Program-made: the position numbers and the translations under genes | Notes under the pieces: model-generated | Seen by the model: only the letters and a program-made list of their open reading frames with translations | Database searches by the model: none | Told to the model about the DNA's origin: nothing | Assembly: GCA_024345305.1 (NCBI GenBank) | Contig: BRON01000007.1 | Span: 124,001-188,000 of the forward strand | From: Mrakia gelida | Taxonomy: Eukaryota; Basidiomycota; Tremellomycetes; Cystofilobasidiales; Mrakiaceae | Reading direction: 5' to 3' | DNA: 64,000 nucleotides | In this document: piece by piece, positions 1-10,375 of the stretch | How positions within the stretch are numbered: the stretch's first letter is position 1 | How the letters are laid out: every line of letters starts with the position of its first letter

Positions 1-849
1 TTCACACCCGCTCCCAGACCTCTGCAGGCTACCCCATCTCTCACTGCACGAACCTTTCAATTTTTTTCAGTAGCTTCAGCCCTTCGCACGTCGCCCACTC
101 CGCCCGGCTCCCTCCCCGCAGCCCGCCTTCCCTCCGCCCTCGAGCAGCCTACGTATCGTTTACCCTTCCCTCACGTTCACTCCCCTCGTCCCCCCTGCCA
201 AGCATAACCCAGCTTCAAGCATATCTTCGATCGTATTTCAAAAGTTTGTCAAGCATCTTGAAGTATCGGTACCTGTAAAATGAGCGTCCGTCAAAGCTAA
301 CTAAAACTACTGGGTCTTCAACTCGTACAGAGGAAGCTCCCTCCACCCGAAAGCCGGCGGAATTGTCGCCGTCGTCGTCGTGGATGTCGTGCAAGGAGGA
401 GGAGGAGGAGGCAGCTTTTGAACCCCTTCCAGTCGGGGAGACCGTCACGATGTCGACGTCGTTGAGGTCCACTACCAGTAGCTCCATGAGGTCCTCGACC
501 GTCTTGTAAGGGTTGATCCGAGAGATCGCCAGAGTCCTGCTCCCGAGCCCCGAAGGCCAACGTCAGCGAAGCTGCTCGACCGCGACCCACCCCGCTCGCC
601 GACCGCCCCTTCTTTTCTTCCGGTCTTTTTTTACTCACGAGATGGGTTTGGGAGACACCTCCCGCTCCTGCAAGTCCTTGAGCGTCTGAGTTGGATCCAG
701 CGACTTGGCGGGCTCCGAGCGTTGGATCCTCTTGTGTCTGGGGATTCGAAGCTCATCAGGTTCTCTTTTCGAAACAACCGCCGCCCCGCCCCCCTCGTTA
801 CAATACATCTCCGCACTGTACTTACATCAACGAGTTTCTAAGCTTCGCC

Positions 850-3106
850 CTCGTCTTCGCCGTCTCCGCCGTCATAGCTCCAGAGGCTCCCTTCAACCTC
901 GCCAACACCACCTCCGCCGACTCGACCTCCTCCAACGACGACGGTCTGACCATCGACTTTGACGACGCCAGCTGTCCTCCTTCGATCCCTCGCCGCTTAG
1001 AACACACTGTTCCGTCCCACATCTTGGCAGCTCTCCTCCAAAATCTCTGCGACCCCCACCGAGTTCTTCCTCCTCAACGATTCTCTCCCCCGAACAGAAG
1101 CCGCCGATTCGAAAGAGGTGCCTAGTCTCCTCCCTTTTTCCCTCACCCTTGATGTACGCCCACCCTCTGACTCGCTACCCCTTATCTTTAGCACAGCTCC
1201 AAGAGGAAGAGCTACCCCTACCCGCTCCGCTCCAACATTTTCTCGCCAACCTTTCTCAACACGACCCCGTCGGAGGCGAGATCCTCACTACTGAGCTCTC
1301 CCTCCTCCTCGAAAACTTCGAAGCTCCCATTTCGTAGAACCCATCCTCTCGGCCCTCCTCTCCATCCCTTCCTTACTCTCCTCCTTCTTCGGCCAGTCAC
1401 TCCTCCTTCGCCTTCTATCTTCCACACGTCCCTTCGGAAGCCCTCCCGCCGTACTCGTACATCGAGACGTCCTCCTCCCTCGATAAGATCTAAACCAGGT
1501 CAGCGGTCCTTCCCCTCACTCTTCCGTAAGCTGCCAAATTAGCACTCCCTTTGTATCCTTTCGTTTGGCCCACCGTGAATCGTACATTCAGCAACTCGCA
1601 TCAACTCCACCCACTCCGGGCTCCCTCCTCCACCACACCCTTCAGCCCTGGTCTTCTGGCGTCGTTCTCTCCCGTGTTCGTGCTCTTCCTCAATTCGGAT
1701 CCTCGCTTGCCGTCTCTCGTAGCTCTGACCTTATGGAAACCTTGCTCGTCCAAAGGCTAACCCCGTTGGCTGGGCCTACACCCCAGAAGAGGGCCCACCG
1801 ACGGACTCCTGGGTTCGTCTGTCCCTCTTACGCTCGTTTCGCCCCTTCCGACCGATCTAACCGATTCATCCCACACCTTAGATCCCTCTTCCTCTCCTTA
1901 TCTCGGATCCTGCAGTCTTACTCCCCGCCGCTCTCCTCTCTTTCTCCCAATCCCCTTCACCCAGTAAGCTTTTCTCCTCCCTCGTACGCTCCACAAGCCG
2001 AGTTTTCTCGTTCCAGCTACGATCCAGGACCTGACCCATCGGATGCCGTCCTTTCCCTCTCTGTCTGTCCAGCCCTGCTCCGTTGGAAAGAACGCGGGCA
2101 TTTACCGCTGTTTCGGCGTCAGCGACGACGCGTCGCAGTTTCGTCCGTACCTTTTTCCCTCCTATTTCCTTTTCCCACACTAACCCCTCCTCCAATTTTC
2201 TTGTTCTTCCCCCGCCTTAGCACCCGGCCATGCCCTCCTTCGGCAAGAGTCGTTCACCTCCTCGCTGCAATCGCCTCTTCACCCCCCGCCAGCCTTTACC
2301 GTCCCCTTCGCCCACACCCCTCCCTCTCCTTCTGTCCCCGTAGGTGGCCTCTTTTCAGGCGGTCTGTACGCCTTTCGACTCTTGCCCAAAGACGACGTCA
2401 GTCCAATTTTTCCCTTCTTGTCTTCTTTCGATCTGCTTTCGACTCAACCCCACCCCCTCTTGCAGTCCACTGGTCCGTTTCTCCATGCTCGGCCCACGGA
2501 CTCCAAAACCCCTCTATTCTTTTCTTCACTCGCCATTCCAGCTACCAGGATTCATCTTCGTGCAGAGGTCGGACGAGTCTTCCTCGTCCCTACACCGCTC
2601 TTCGACGGATTACCGTTGCCCTTCTACTCCTCTCTTCAAAACAGGTTTGCCCTTCCGTCCTCGTTCCCTCCTCATCCCTGGCACATTCCGTCTCAGCTGA
2701 CTCTTCACCTTCCTCCAGCATCCTCAACAACGCTCTGCGGTCCGCATCGAGCCATGAACAGGCCCACGCTTTCGCTTGCCGCTCCGCGTTCCTTCACCCT
2801 GTCCCTTCGAGTCCGTTCCTCTTGTCTACCATCGTTGCCGCTCCGTTTTTTTTTCCTTTGTCCTTTCGTGCCCCTCTGAGACTGGTCTGTATTTTCGTTG
2901 TCTTTCTTGCTCATTGTCGAAATATATTCTTCCTTTTGAATAAAAACGACCCTGCTCGAAAGGAACTGGGACGAATTTCGACCTTCGCTCCGAACTCCCC
3001 CTTCCACGCTCCACCTCCTTCCCTCCCTCCTCCCTCCTTCCTACGATGGCCTCTACCAATTTTTCTACCTCCACTCAACAAACCCTCTTCCACACGCAAA
3101 ATCTGA
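850..3106 (+). CDS. Unresolved multi-exon protein-coding gene, unknown function
   Basis: I do not recognise this gene. On the + strand, short stretches with host-like codon use are joined by convincing introns: 1118-1196 (GTGCCT...CTGAC...CACAG), 1813-1881, 1964-2016, and one ending near 2719 with a GCTGAC branch point. Legible exon peptides include LQEEELPLPAPLQHFLANLS (from 1197), HSSFAFYLPHVPSEALPPYS (from 1397), ANPVGWAYTPEEGPPTDSW (1756-1812) and GKNAGIYRCFGVSDD (inside 2017-2137). The start, the end and several junctions are not settled. The coordinates are the outer limits of what looks coding. It could be two genes. The - strand between about 215 and 1022 also shows one splice-compatible reading, which codon choice argues against. 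Confidence 0.4.
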
Positions 3107-3292
3107 ATACCTCAAGCGGCAAACGGGGAGGATCACCACCCTGGTCAGCTCCTTCGCTCCTTCCTTCCTTCCCTCCTGCCCTCCCCCTTTCCTTCCCTTC
3201 CTCCTTCCTCCCTTTCTTCACTTACCCTTCGCTCCCCTCTCCTCCGACTACAGTCCTCCCACCTCTTCCCACCGCCAGCTACTCCTGCGTTG

Positions 3293-5519
3293 ATGGATTC
3301 AGACGAAGACGCCTACTTCCAGGAATTCCACCTCCATCGTTCTCGATCTTTGGTCTTCTTCAACTACCTCGAGAACTCGTGCTTCGATGGAGACCAAGCC
3401 AAGTTCGAGAACCTCATCATCAGCATCCTCGAGTACATCTCAGATACCTCAGTCCACACCCACGATCACTCCCTCCTCACCGACCCGGAAGCCGTCATCA
3501 CGGACGCCGACATCCCCATGATCCAGAGATTCGTCCAGAACGTCCCCGTCTCCCAAGCTTCCAAGGTCCTCAAGGCTCGAGACAACCTCCACAAGCACGC
3601 CAAAGACTACAGAGGGCTCAACGTACGTTCTCACTCATCCTGCTATGTTTCCCCTCCCTTGCGACGTCTCTGACCTTTCCCTTCCCCTTCCTTCCTCCTT
3701 CCTCCCTCCTCGCTTCTCCCCAGCACTCTCAACCCGACGTTCGAGATCACGTCAAAGTTGCCGTCTCGACGTTCAACAACATGCTCCCCAAGCCGCGTAA
3801 ACCAGAGGATCTCGTCGTCTTCGAGGACGCCCTACTCACCCTTCTTCCGATGAGGGTTATCGACGACAACCACGCCCTGCCCGACGCCGTCTTCGTCGAG
3901 TTCTTCAAGGCTTTCCTCAACGTCGACGAGGACTCCCTCTCACCCTTCCTCACCCTCCACGCCTCCACCTTCATGATCCTTGGACAAAACGTCCCCAAGC
4001 TCACACCGACTTCCCGAGTGGCGCCTCTTCTCCTCGGCTACCTCGACACAGATATCGGCCTCCATGTCCGCTCTGTTCGTCCCTCCCCCCCCCGCTTTCT
4101 CCGACCCCTTAGGTCTACCGCTCACTCTGACGCCCTCGACTTTTCATATCGCAGCTCCACGGAAGCTTGCCTCTCCTTCACCAATCAGACGTCGAGCGAT
4201 ACGTCCCTCTCCAATCCGTCGACCCAACCCGAAGTTCAAAGCTTCTCGCGTACATGAAGAGGTTCATCCACCACTTCAACGAAGTCCTCTTCTGCCCCTC
4301 CTACTCCTCCTACGACTCGGCCCCCCTCGTCGTCGTCTCCTTCTGCATCAACATGCAACCGCCTCCCCTCCCCTTCCAGCAACTCATGGTCGACCTCCTC
4401 ACGCAGTTCGCCGAAGACGAGCAGGACCGACCCTGGATCACGCACCGGAGGCTCCAGGACATGCTCCTTCCGTATGACTCGGCCAGCTTCGCTCGCGTAC
4501 GTTCCCTTTGCATATATCCTCCCTCCTCGCCCCCGCCTTTGCTGACGCGTCTCTTTCTCCTACCCAGAACGTCCTCAACGTTCGTCCCGCTTTTACTCTC
4601 CCTCCGTCCCTCCTTCCCCCTCGCAGCCCGCTGCAGCTGACTCTCCACCCCTTTGGCCTCCCCAACAGGCCCCTCCTCCTCGCTCCCAATCCTCTCAACC
4701 TCAACCCAACGCTCCCGCTTCTCCGTCGAACGCCGTCGCCTCGAGTTCAAAGTCAGCGGCTCCCCACGTCAACTCAGCATCCACTTCCAAGTCGACCTCA
4801 GGAGGAGATCCCTCGTCGACTTCAGCAGCAGCTCTCAAGTCCAACCCAGCACCGACCCCCCAGTCGACCTCAGGAGGAGACCCGTCGTCAACCTCAGCTG
4901 GACAGGCCACGCCCAAAGTCGGTTCCTCTCTCCCCTTCCTTGTACCTTGGTCCTCTCACCTCTGAACCCTCGTTTCGCTCTCCCCGAACTAAACTCTCTC
5001 CCTCTCTCTCTTTCTCCAGCCGCCGACCAGCAAGCCCGCCCTTGCGTCAAGCTCTTCGAAGAGGCTCATCCCGCCAGCACCTCTCACGGATCAACCAGCC
5101 AACAAGAAGCCTAAGGGAAATCCCTTCTCCAGTACCGCCGTCAACAAGCAGTAAGTCGTACATCTCTTCCTCTTCGCCCTCCGTCCCTTTCGTCGGTAAC
5201 CGCTCCGCACTTTCAGCTTCTTCGCCAGCGTTACGACTGGAGGCTCAACTTCGACAGGTTCGTCCTCCGCCACCAAGCCGAAAAGGACGTTCGTCTGTTT
5301 TCTTTCCCTCTTCATCCTCCACTCCCTCGCCGCTAACCGCTCCGCCCTTTCACCTTCCTCGCCAGCGGTACAAATCACTCAGGCTCGTCTTCCAGCACCA
5401 AGAAGGAGACCTCCTCCGCCTCGGGCAGCCAGCAAGTGGACGAATCGTTACCCCCGCGCAAGTCGGTCGAAAGAACCCGTTACGGAGAGGAGACAGACGA
5501 AGACGAAGACAAAGAGTAG
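3293..5519 (+). CDS. Hypothetical protein, helical N-terminus, Ser/Thr-rich tail
   Basis: Not recognised. The ATG at 3293 opens MDSDEDAYFQEFHLHRSRSL and follows a pyrimidine-rich leader. Exons chain cleanly through introns near 3623-3723, 4075-4154, 4498-4567, 4579-4625, 4920-5020, 5152-5217 and 5292-5367, each GT...AG, most with a CTGAC or CTAAC element. The first half (about 330 residues) is ordered and mostly helical. It includes DLVVFEDALLTLLPMRVIDD and FINEV-like helices rich in Leu and aromatics. The C-terminal half is Ser/Thr/Pro/Lys rich with two near-identical copies of STSGGDPSSTSA, and the acidic tail ends GEETDEDEDKE before the TAG at 5517-5519. The layout (folded N-terminus, disordered charged tail with KKPK and KPKR motifs) would suit a nuclear protein, but that is inference. 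Confidence 0.7.
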
Positions 5520-6785
5520 GGTTCGGTCTCTCGACGACTCCAGCACCCCATCGTCCTCGGCTTCTTCCCTTCCTTTCTTACCCTTTCAGCTGTCTACTCT
5601 CTTCAACTCTGCTCATCACGTACTTTTGCTCCTTGTTTAGCTTCTTCCACCCCAGCACACCCTTACGCTTTTTGTTGGTTCGACGACCCTTTACGCACTC
5701 TTCATCTCGCTTATCTTTCTTCACGACTACACCTCTTCACCTCATCTGCTTTTCCAGTCTTTTGGTCGCCTTCTTTATCGATCTCTTTTCTTTTCTCTAT
5801 TTTCATCCTAGTCTGCCAGCGTTTAAGAGTCGGCAGAGTTTCGATATCCAGAGGTCGGTCGCGTCGCGTCGCCTCACCAAGTGTTGTTCGCATCGAGCGG
5901 TGCTGACGCTGTAAAGCCCAAGGAAGCAGCCGTGCTCTAAGCCAGCTTTCTTTCAGCGTTAGTTCTTCTGAAGCCAAAGAAGCAGCCCTGCCCGAAGTAT
6001 ACTTTCTCTTAGCGTTAGTTCATTGGCGGAAGAAGGCTTAGGGTTCGGTTAGCGTTCGGGATAAGGTTAGGGATAGAGGTCAGGGATAGAGATCAGGGTT
6101 ACTGTTCGTGTGAATATGTGATTCCCTTCTCTCGCCTTCGTTCTTGACGTTAGCCCACTCCCACATTCAAACGTCCATCATCTGCTCTTTCACACTTCAT
6201 CGCTTATCCCGTATCCAGCCAGCCCTCTCTTCCCTCGCCTTCTTTAAATATCTCTCCTCCTTCTCCTCCTTCTCCTCTTTTCAACTTAGTCTGACAGCGT
6301 TTGATTCGGCTTGAGACTCGGCAGAGTTAGACCCCCAGAGATCGGTCGCGTCGCCAGACCAAGTCTCGTTTGTTTTGAGCGATCCTCGAAGGTTCGACTT
6401 TGGAAACTACAGGAAACTCCGCTCTACACTTTCAAGCCTTACTCCAAGGCACTTTCATGCAGCTCAAGTTTCGCCCAAACAGATGAGAGGGGGCAACGCG
6501 TCCTTTTCGGTCAGCTAGATCATCCACGTCTGGCGGGCAAAGCCCAGTCCTCGGGGCTGGAGACGTCTACGTTTTTTCGCTCGGCTGCAATGAAAGGTCT
6601 ATCGTCACAACTTTGACGCTGCATTGCCCCTATCAACTAATGGTCAAGAGCGAGAAAGAGGGAATCCCCTCCTTTGTTTCTCCCGTCACTGCTGAGCGAG
6701 TGATGAGGGGGAGGAGTTTCAGGAGTCTGGAAGGAAGAAACATATGAGCGGGGGAAGGAAATGGTGGAAGGAGGCGACTCGCAGA
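5520..6785. repeat. Non-coding stretch with diverged tandem duplication
   Basis: No gene is visible here. Two diverged copies of one segment lie about 479 bp apart. Copy a is about 5765-5905 (CGCCTTCTTTA, TAGTCTGCCAGCGTTT, CGGCAGAGTT, CAGAGGTCGGTCGCGTCG). Copy b is about 6235-6385 with the same landmarks in the same order (TAGTCTGACAGCGTTT, CGGCAGAGTT, CAGAGATCGGTCGCGTCG). Between them is a smaller imperfect doublet, about 5912-5965 and 5970-6025. Both parts carry AAGCC, AAGCAGCC and AGCGTTAGTTC. The rest is pyrimidine-rich low-complexity sequence. ORFs crossing it show no host codon signature. Confidence 0.55.
6037..6100 (+). repeat. Degenerate TTAGGG-like tract
   Basis: A run of related hexamers: CTTAGGG, TTCGGTTAG, GTTCGGG, AAGGTTAGGG, ATAGAGGTCAGGG, ATAGAGATCAGGG. 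It resembles an eroded telomere-type array or a simple GGTTAGGG-like minisatellite. Only two or three units match TTAGGG exactly, so an interstitial telomeric origin is only a possibility. Confidence 0.35.
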
Positions 6786-6990
6786 GAGGTATCACGTAGT
6801 AACTTAGTAACGCGTTTCGTTCAGTCCCCTTGTCAGTAACCCTCCGTAGTAACCAACAGCTTTGTAAGCTACCTTCAGATGACGTGACCATTTCCATAGT
6901 ATATATACCTTTCAAGTAGCTAGTTTTATACAACAAGCTTTGAACCCCATCCTGCAGACATCCCTAAGCTCAAGTGCTCGACCCAACAAC
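6786..6990 (+). repeat. Dispersed repeat A, copy 1 (LTR/promoter-like)
   Basis: About 205 bp that recurs at 16600-16805 with roughly 85 percent identity by eye in the same orientation. Shared blocks are TTCAGTCCCCTTGTCAGTAA, GTGACCATTTCCATAGTATA and ACAACAAGCTTTGAACC. A TATA-box-like AGTATATATACC near 6898 sits inside the block. This is the layout of a retroelement U3/R region or another mobile promoter. No matching terminal TG...CA ends or target-site duplication were identified. Confidence 0.6.
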
Positions 6991-7530
6991 AGTCAAGACA
7001 CATCGACCTCCGTCCTTCCTTCGCAAACTTTTTCTCTTAGAGCCCAACTCCCTCCACCTAGAGTCCCCCTCCTCCAAACTGTTCGCCTTCCAAGTTCGCC
7101 CATCGCAGCAGCCCGTATCCGTTCTGTTGACCTCTCCTCCATCTCCCTCCTGCCCTCCTCCGCCAACCTAACTGAGCCTTGGACTCGGATGAAGGCACCG
7201 AAGCAGCACGAGAGCAAAAGCTGCAGCATCTGAATACAGCTCGACTCCTATGACCCAGTCGTAGGTTCTCCCCCTTGGTCGAAGGACGGAGCTGAGGATG
7301 TAGCCAATGGTCAGGAAGATAGGAACCAAACAGAGCCCGGTTCGGCGACGTCCCCCTCCCCTCCACCCGTCTCCTTCCCTTCGCTCGAACCATACGAATC
7401 CATGTAGAGAAAAGTATAAGCTCGACTTACAATCTCTCTGAATCTTGCTTTTCGTCGCGAGACCACTTTCTCCAGCTACGAGAACTTTTCCAAAGCAGGG
7501 ACGACCACTCCTCCTCCTCCAGATCCCCCG

Positions 7531-8010
7531 GCAGGCGATGGATGACCTCCTACTCCTGCTGCTCCTGGACCGGAAGGGCTGTCGGGATCTGGCTTGGTAT
7601 AGGGCTCGTATTCGTCATGCACTAAATAGACTTGACAGACATCGCAGTCGACGGGGGGAAAGAGAGAGGGAGGGAGAAGGAGAAGGGAGGTGAGGTGGGT
7701 CGACGTTGGGGGATAGAGGGAGGAGCGAGCTCAGCCGGACCTGGATTGGGGGAAGAAGCGGAGGCCGAAGATTGTTCTTGTTTTGATTCTGAAGATAATT
7801 GGGAGAGTGAACATCTCGTCTTGATCGAGAAGAACGAGCTCGAGCTCATTTCAGGAGAAGAAGCCATGGTGAATCGTTGGAGGCCCCGTCAAGCGAGTCG
7901 ACGCGGCGCTCCCTGCCTCGCTTCCCTTCTTCCTCTCCTTGCTTGCTCCTAAACACCCAGCTTCTTCTCGTGTGAGTCGGATAGGTAGTCGGGAGTTGAT
8001 GAGAGAAGGG
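7531..8010 (-). repeat. Dispersed repeat B, copy 1, with eroded ORF
   Basis: About 480 bp shared with 15778-16255. Landmarks in both are GCTGCTCCTGGACCGGAAGG, GGGATCTGGCTTGG, ATCGCAGTCGACGGGG, GAAGAAGCCATGGTGAATCG and GTCGACGCGGCGCTCCCTGC. On the - strand both copies hold related short ORFs. Here 7867-7622 opens MASSPEMSSSSFFS; a second - frame reads YEPYTKPDPDSPTALPVQEQ near 7600-7545, interrupted by stops. This looks like a decayed mobile-element coding fragment, family not identifiable. Confidence 0.55.
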
Positions 8011-8355
8011 TCGGTATTGGAGTATGAGGTGAGACTACAGTTCGTAGTAGAAGCTGAGGAGGGGTGGGCAGGAGGAAGTCGGCTTCGAAGACGGCCTGGA
8101 GGGGACGGGACGCGTCGAGCCGATGAGGAAAGAGGTGCGACGGTGAAGAGGTCAGGGAAAAGTTCGATAGACAGATGGAATAAGAAGAAGATAATACAGG
8201 TACACCTTGATAGCTTGTAACGTACAATGTGCGTAGAAAGCTCCTGGGTCGTCGTCTGGACGAAGAGAGACGAGAGAAAGCGCGAATCGGGTCAGCGAAG
8301 GGGACCGACGTTAGGGCTCCTGACAATGAAGGTGCCCGTAGAATTCACTGTATAA

Positions 8356-9087
8356 ATAACGCCGGACCGACGAGGAATCGATCAAACGCACTATCTCCAG
8401 GCCGTCGAATCCCTCATGTACCGTATGGTCTGCACTTGTCCGGACCTCGCCTATCCAGTGGGAGTCATCAGCAGATTCGGCAGCGACCCCTGAGAAATCC
8501 ATTGGGCAGCCGTCAAACGGATCCTTCGCTACATTGCAGAAATGAAAAGTCACGGACTCATCCTCGGAGGGAATCCCAAAGCACCCATCCTCGAGATGTG
8601 GACGGACGCCGACTACGCAGGAGATCACGAAACAAGGGGGTCAACGACAGGATACCTCATCAAACTTTTCGGCAGTCCCGTGGTCTGGGCAAGTAGGAGG
8701 CAGAAGGCAATCAGCAAGTCGTAGAACGAGTCAGAGTACATCGCTCTCTCTCAAGGATGCCAAAACCTCCTCTGGGTCGCCAAACTACTCCATCAACTGG
8801 GATACGACATAACCATCGTTTGCGTCTACGTCGGCAACCAAGGAGCAATCGAAGTAACCAAGAACGGGACCCATCCAGAGAGGAGGACAATGCACATCGA
8901 CTTCGCGTACAAATACGGGCGCGAACTCCTCCAAAACGAAGTCATCTCTCTCTCTCACTGTCCGACCGATCGGAAGACGGCGGATATCCTTGCAAAGGCA
9001 TTGGGATGGGACAAGCTGGAAAGATTTAGGAAGGAGATTGAAGTTGACGCACTGAAGAGGGTCGACGCAGTTCATCTCGTCGAGTGA
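8356..9087 (+). pseudogene. Ty1/copia pol remnant: end of RT plus RNase H
   Basis: One reading frame from 8356 to 9087 carries the C-terminal part of a copia-type polyprotein. AVESLMYRMVCTCPDLAYPV and AAVKRILRYIAEMKSHGL match the end of copia reverse transcriptase. TDADYAGDHETRGSTTGYLI, SEYIALSQGCQNLLWVAKLL, ADILAKALG and DKLERFRKEI match the copia RNase H region (TDADWAGD, EYIA and DILTK-type motifs). The frame is broken by two in-frame stops (TGA at 8491-8493, TAG at 8722-8724) and lacks gag, protease, integrase and most of RT. It is therefore a dead fragment. It ends at a TGA (9085-9087) followed by TGTTAGAACT from 9091, a plausible start of a 3' LTR. Confidence 0.85.
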
Positions 9088-9784
9088 GAGTGTTAGAACT
9101 AGGTAGAGCGACGAGAGAACCACGGGGTTCCGGTGTATCACTTCCGCTTATGTATCACTCTTAGCTTACAGATCACTCTTTGCTTACTTCGCAGATCTTC
9201 ACTGTTCGATCCTTGACCGTTCCTCGCTGACCTTTGTCGATCTTGATTGTCCGTTCGGCGCCCTCCTTCCTCCCTCCTTTTCTCTTGCAGCATTACCTCC
9301 AGTCGCTCTCGCCTCAGGAATCTTGGCCATTCTCGACTCAGAGAGAAGAGGCTCATCTCTGGTCGTACATCTCGTAGCTTTCCTTTGATTCTTCATACCT
9401 ATACCCGACGCGAAGAACCATGGGCCGACGGACTGAAAGGCACTGGCGAGTTCCCCCTTTGTTCTTGGTCGCTAAAGAGCGAAATAACCTTATCGCTGCG
9501 ACAGAGCACCTCTTTCCATCCGATTAACGGTCAAGAAGCGGTAGCCAAGGTAGAGTTGAAGATGTGAGTTCTCAGGAGTATGAAGAAAAGACAGCCTTTC
9601 GTTATCGCCAGACTCTCAAAGAGCTACTTTTCAAAACAACTAGAAAGCCACTTCACGCGAAGCAACATGCTTTATGTACTTTTTCAATGTTCATCAAGTG
9701 TCTAGCGTGAGGATGGAGAAACACGGGGGAGCAGTGCTGCTATCGAGATCAAGGTAATATAGATGTCCAGATCAGTTTCGACTC
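9088..9784 (+). other. Post-copia spacer with short tandem 18-mers
   Basis: The sequence after the copia stop may begin with LTR material (TGTTAGAACT at 9091). At about 9133-9190 three imperfect units of about 18 nt follow each other: TGTATCACTTCCGCTTA, TGTATCACTCTTAGCTTAC, AGATCACTCTTTGCTTAC. No matching second LTR was found upstream of the pol fragment. No gene is supported. Confidence 0.35.
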
Positions 9785-10375
9785 CACCTCTCTTTTCCTT
9801 TCCACTCCATAGCGAGCGGAAATAAGAAACGACAGGCTGTCATTTAATGATCCTTCATCTTGCCTGCCTCTGCACTCCTTCGAACCAAGTCTCCAACGAA
9901 AAGGATCGAGCTCGTGAGAATCTGCTGCACAGCCCAGTATCTACAAAACGGACGCGTCAGCAAGGTCCAGAACTTGGTGAGACTAACGGAGTTTATACAA
10001 ACACTCAGTCTTTCAAACCCAAGCCTTCCTAGCGAGCAGGAGAAACGACAGGCTGTCGTTATCTGTTTCACCTGCCCACTCAGAGTCTCCAACGCAAGGA
10101 AGCAAAGCAGACGCTTTCGAACAGATTACAAAGTCAAGCCCAAAAGCATCACTGTCGGCCGACGCTGGAATTGAGGGAGACCATAGAGGGCGAGAGGACC
10201 AGGGTAGACCGACGCGACGAAAAAAAAGTCAGGCACTCACTCATGCAGAACGAAGATGAGGAATGAACTAAAGTTATCTCAAGATGGAGTTTATAGAGTA
10301 GAAAGCGAGGCGAGCGTATTGAAGGGAGGCGAAGCAATTAAGGGAAGTAAGACGAAAGGACTGTGATAGCGCTTT
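9785..10375 (+). repeat. Dispersed repeat C, copy 1, with two palindromes
   Basis: About 590 bp shared in the same orientation with 15080-15690. Each copy carries two instances of an inverted repeat, core ACGACAG-G-CTGTCGT, about 216-220 bp apart. Here they are at 9826-9841 (GAAACGACAGGCTGTC, right arm decayed) and 10042-10060 (full). Other shared blocks are GTCAGCAAGGTCCA, GACCAGGGTAGA, CGACGCGACGA and AAGGACTGT. No ORF is conserved between copies. It behaves like a non-autonomous mobile element or structured non-coding repeat. Confidence 0.65.

Noticed and set aside
215..1022. A spliced - strand gene (peptides RINPYKTVEDLMELLVVDLN and EEVESAEVVLARLKGASGAM)
   Set aside because: A canonical intron is present on this strand, but codon choice (TTG, GTG and GCG rich) fits the genome less well than the overlapping + reading. 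Left open and not called.
1565..3106. A 513-codon + ORF read as a single unspliced protein
   Set aside because: It crosses introns with canonical GT, branch point and AG, and its composition follows the pyrimidine bias rather than host codon use.
6786..9100. A complete LTR retrotransposon bounded by repeat A and the copia fragment
   Set aside because: Repeat A does not recur after the copia pol end, so the two are not shown to be parts of one element.
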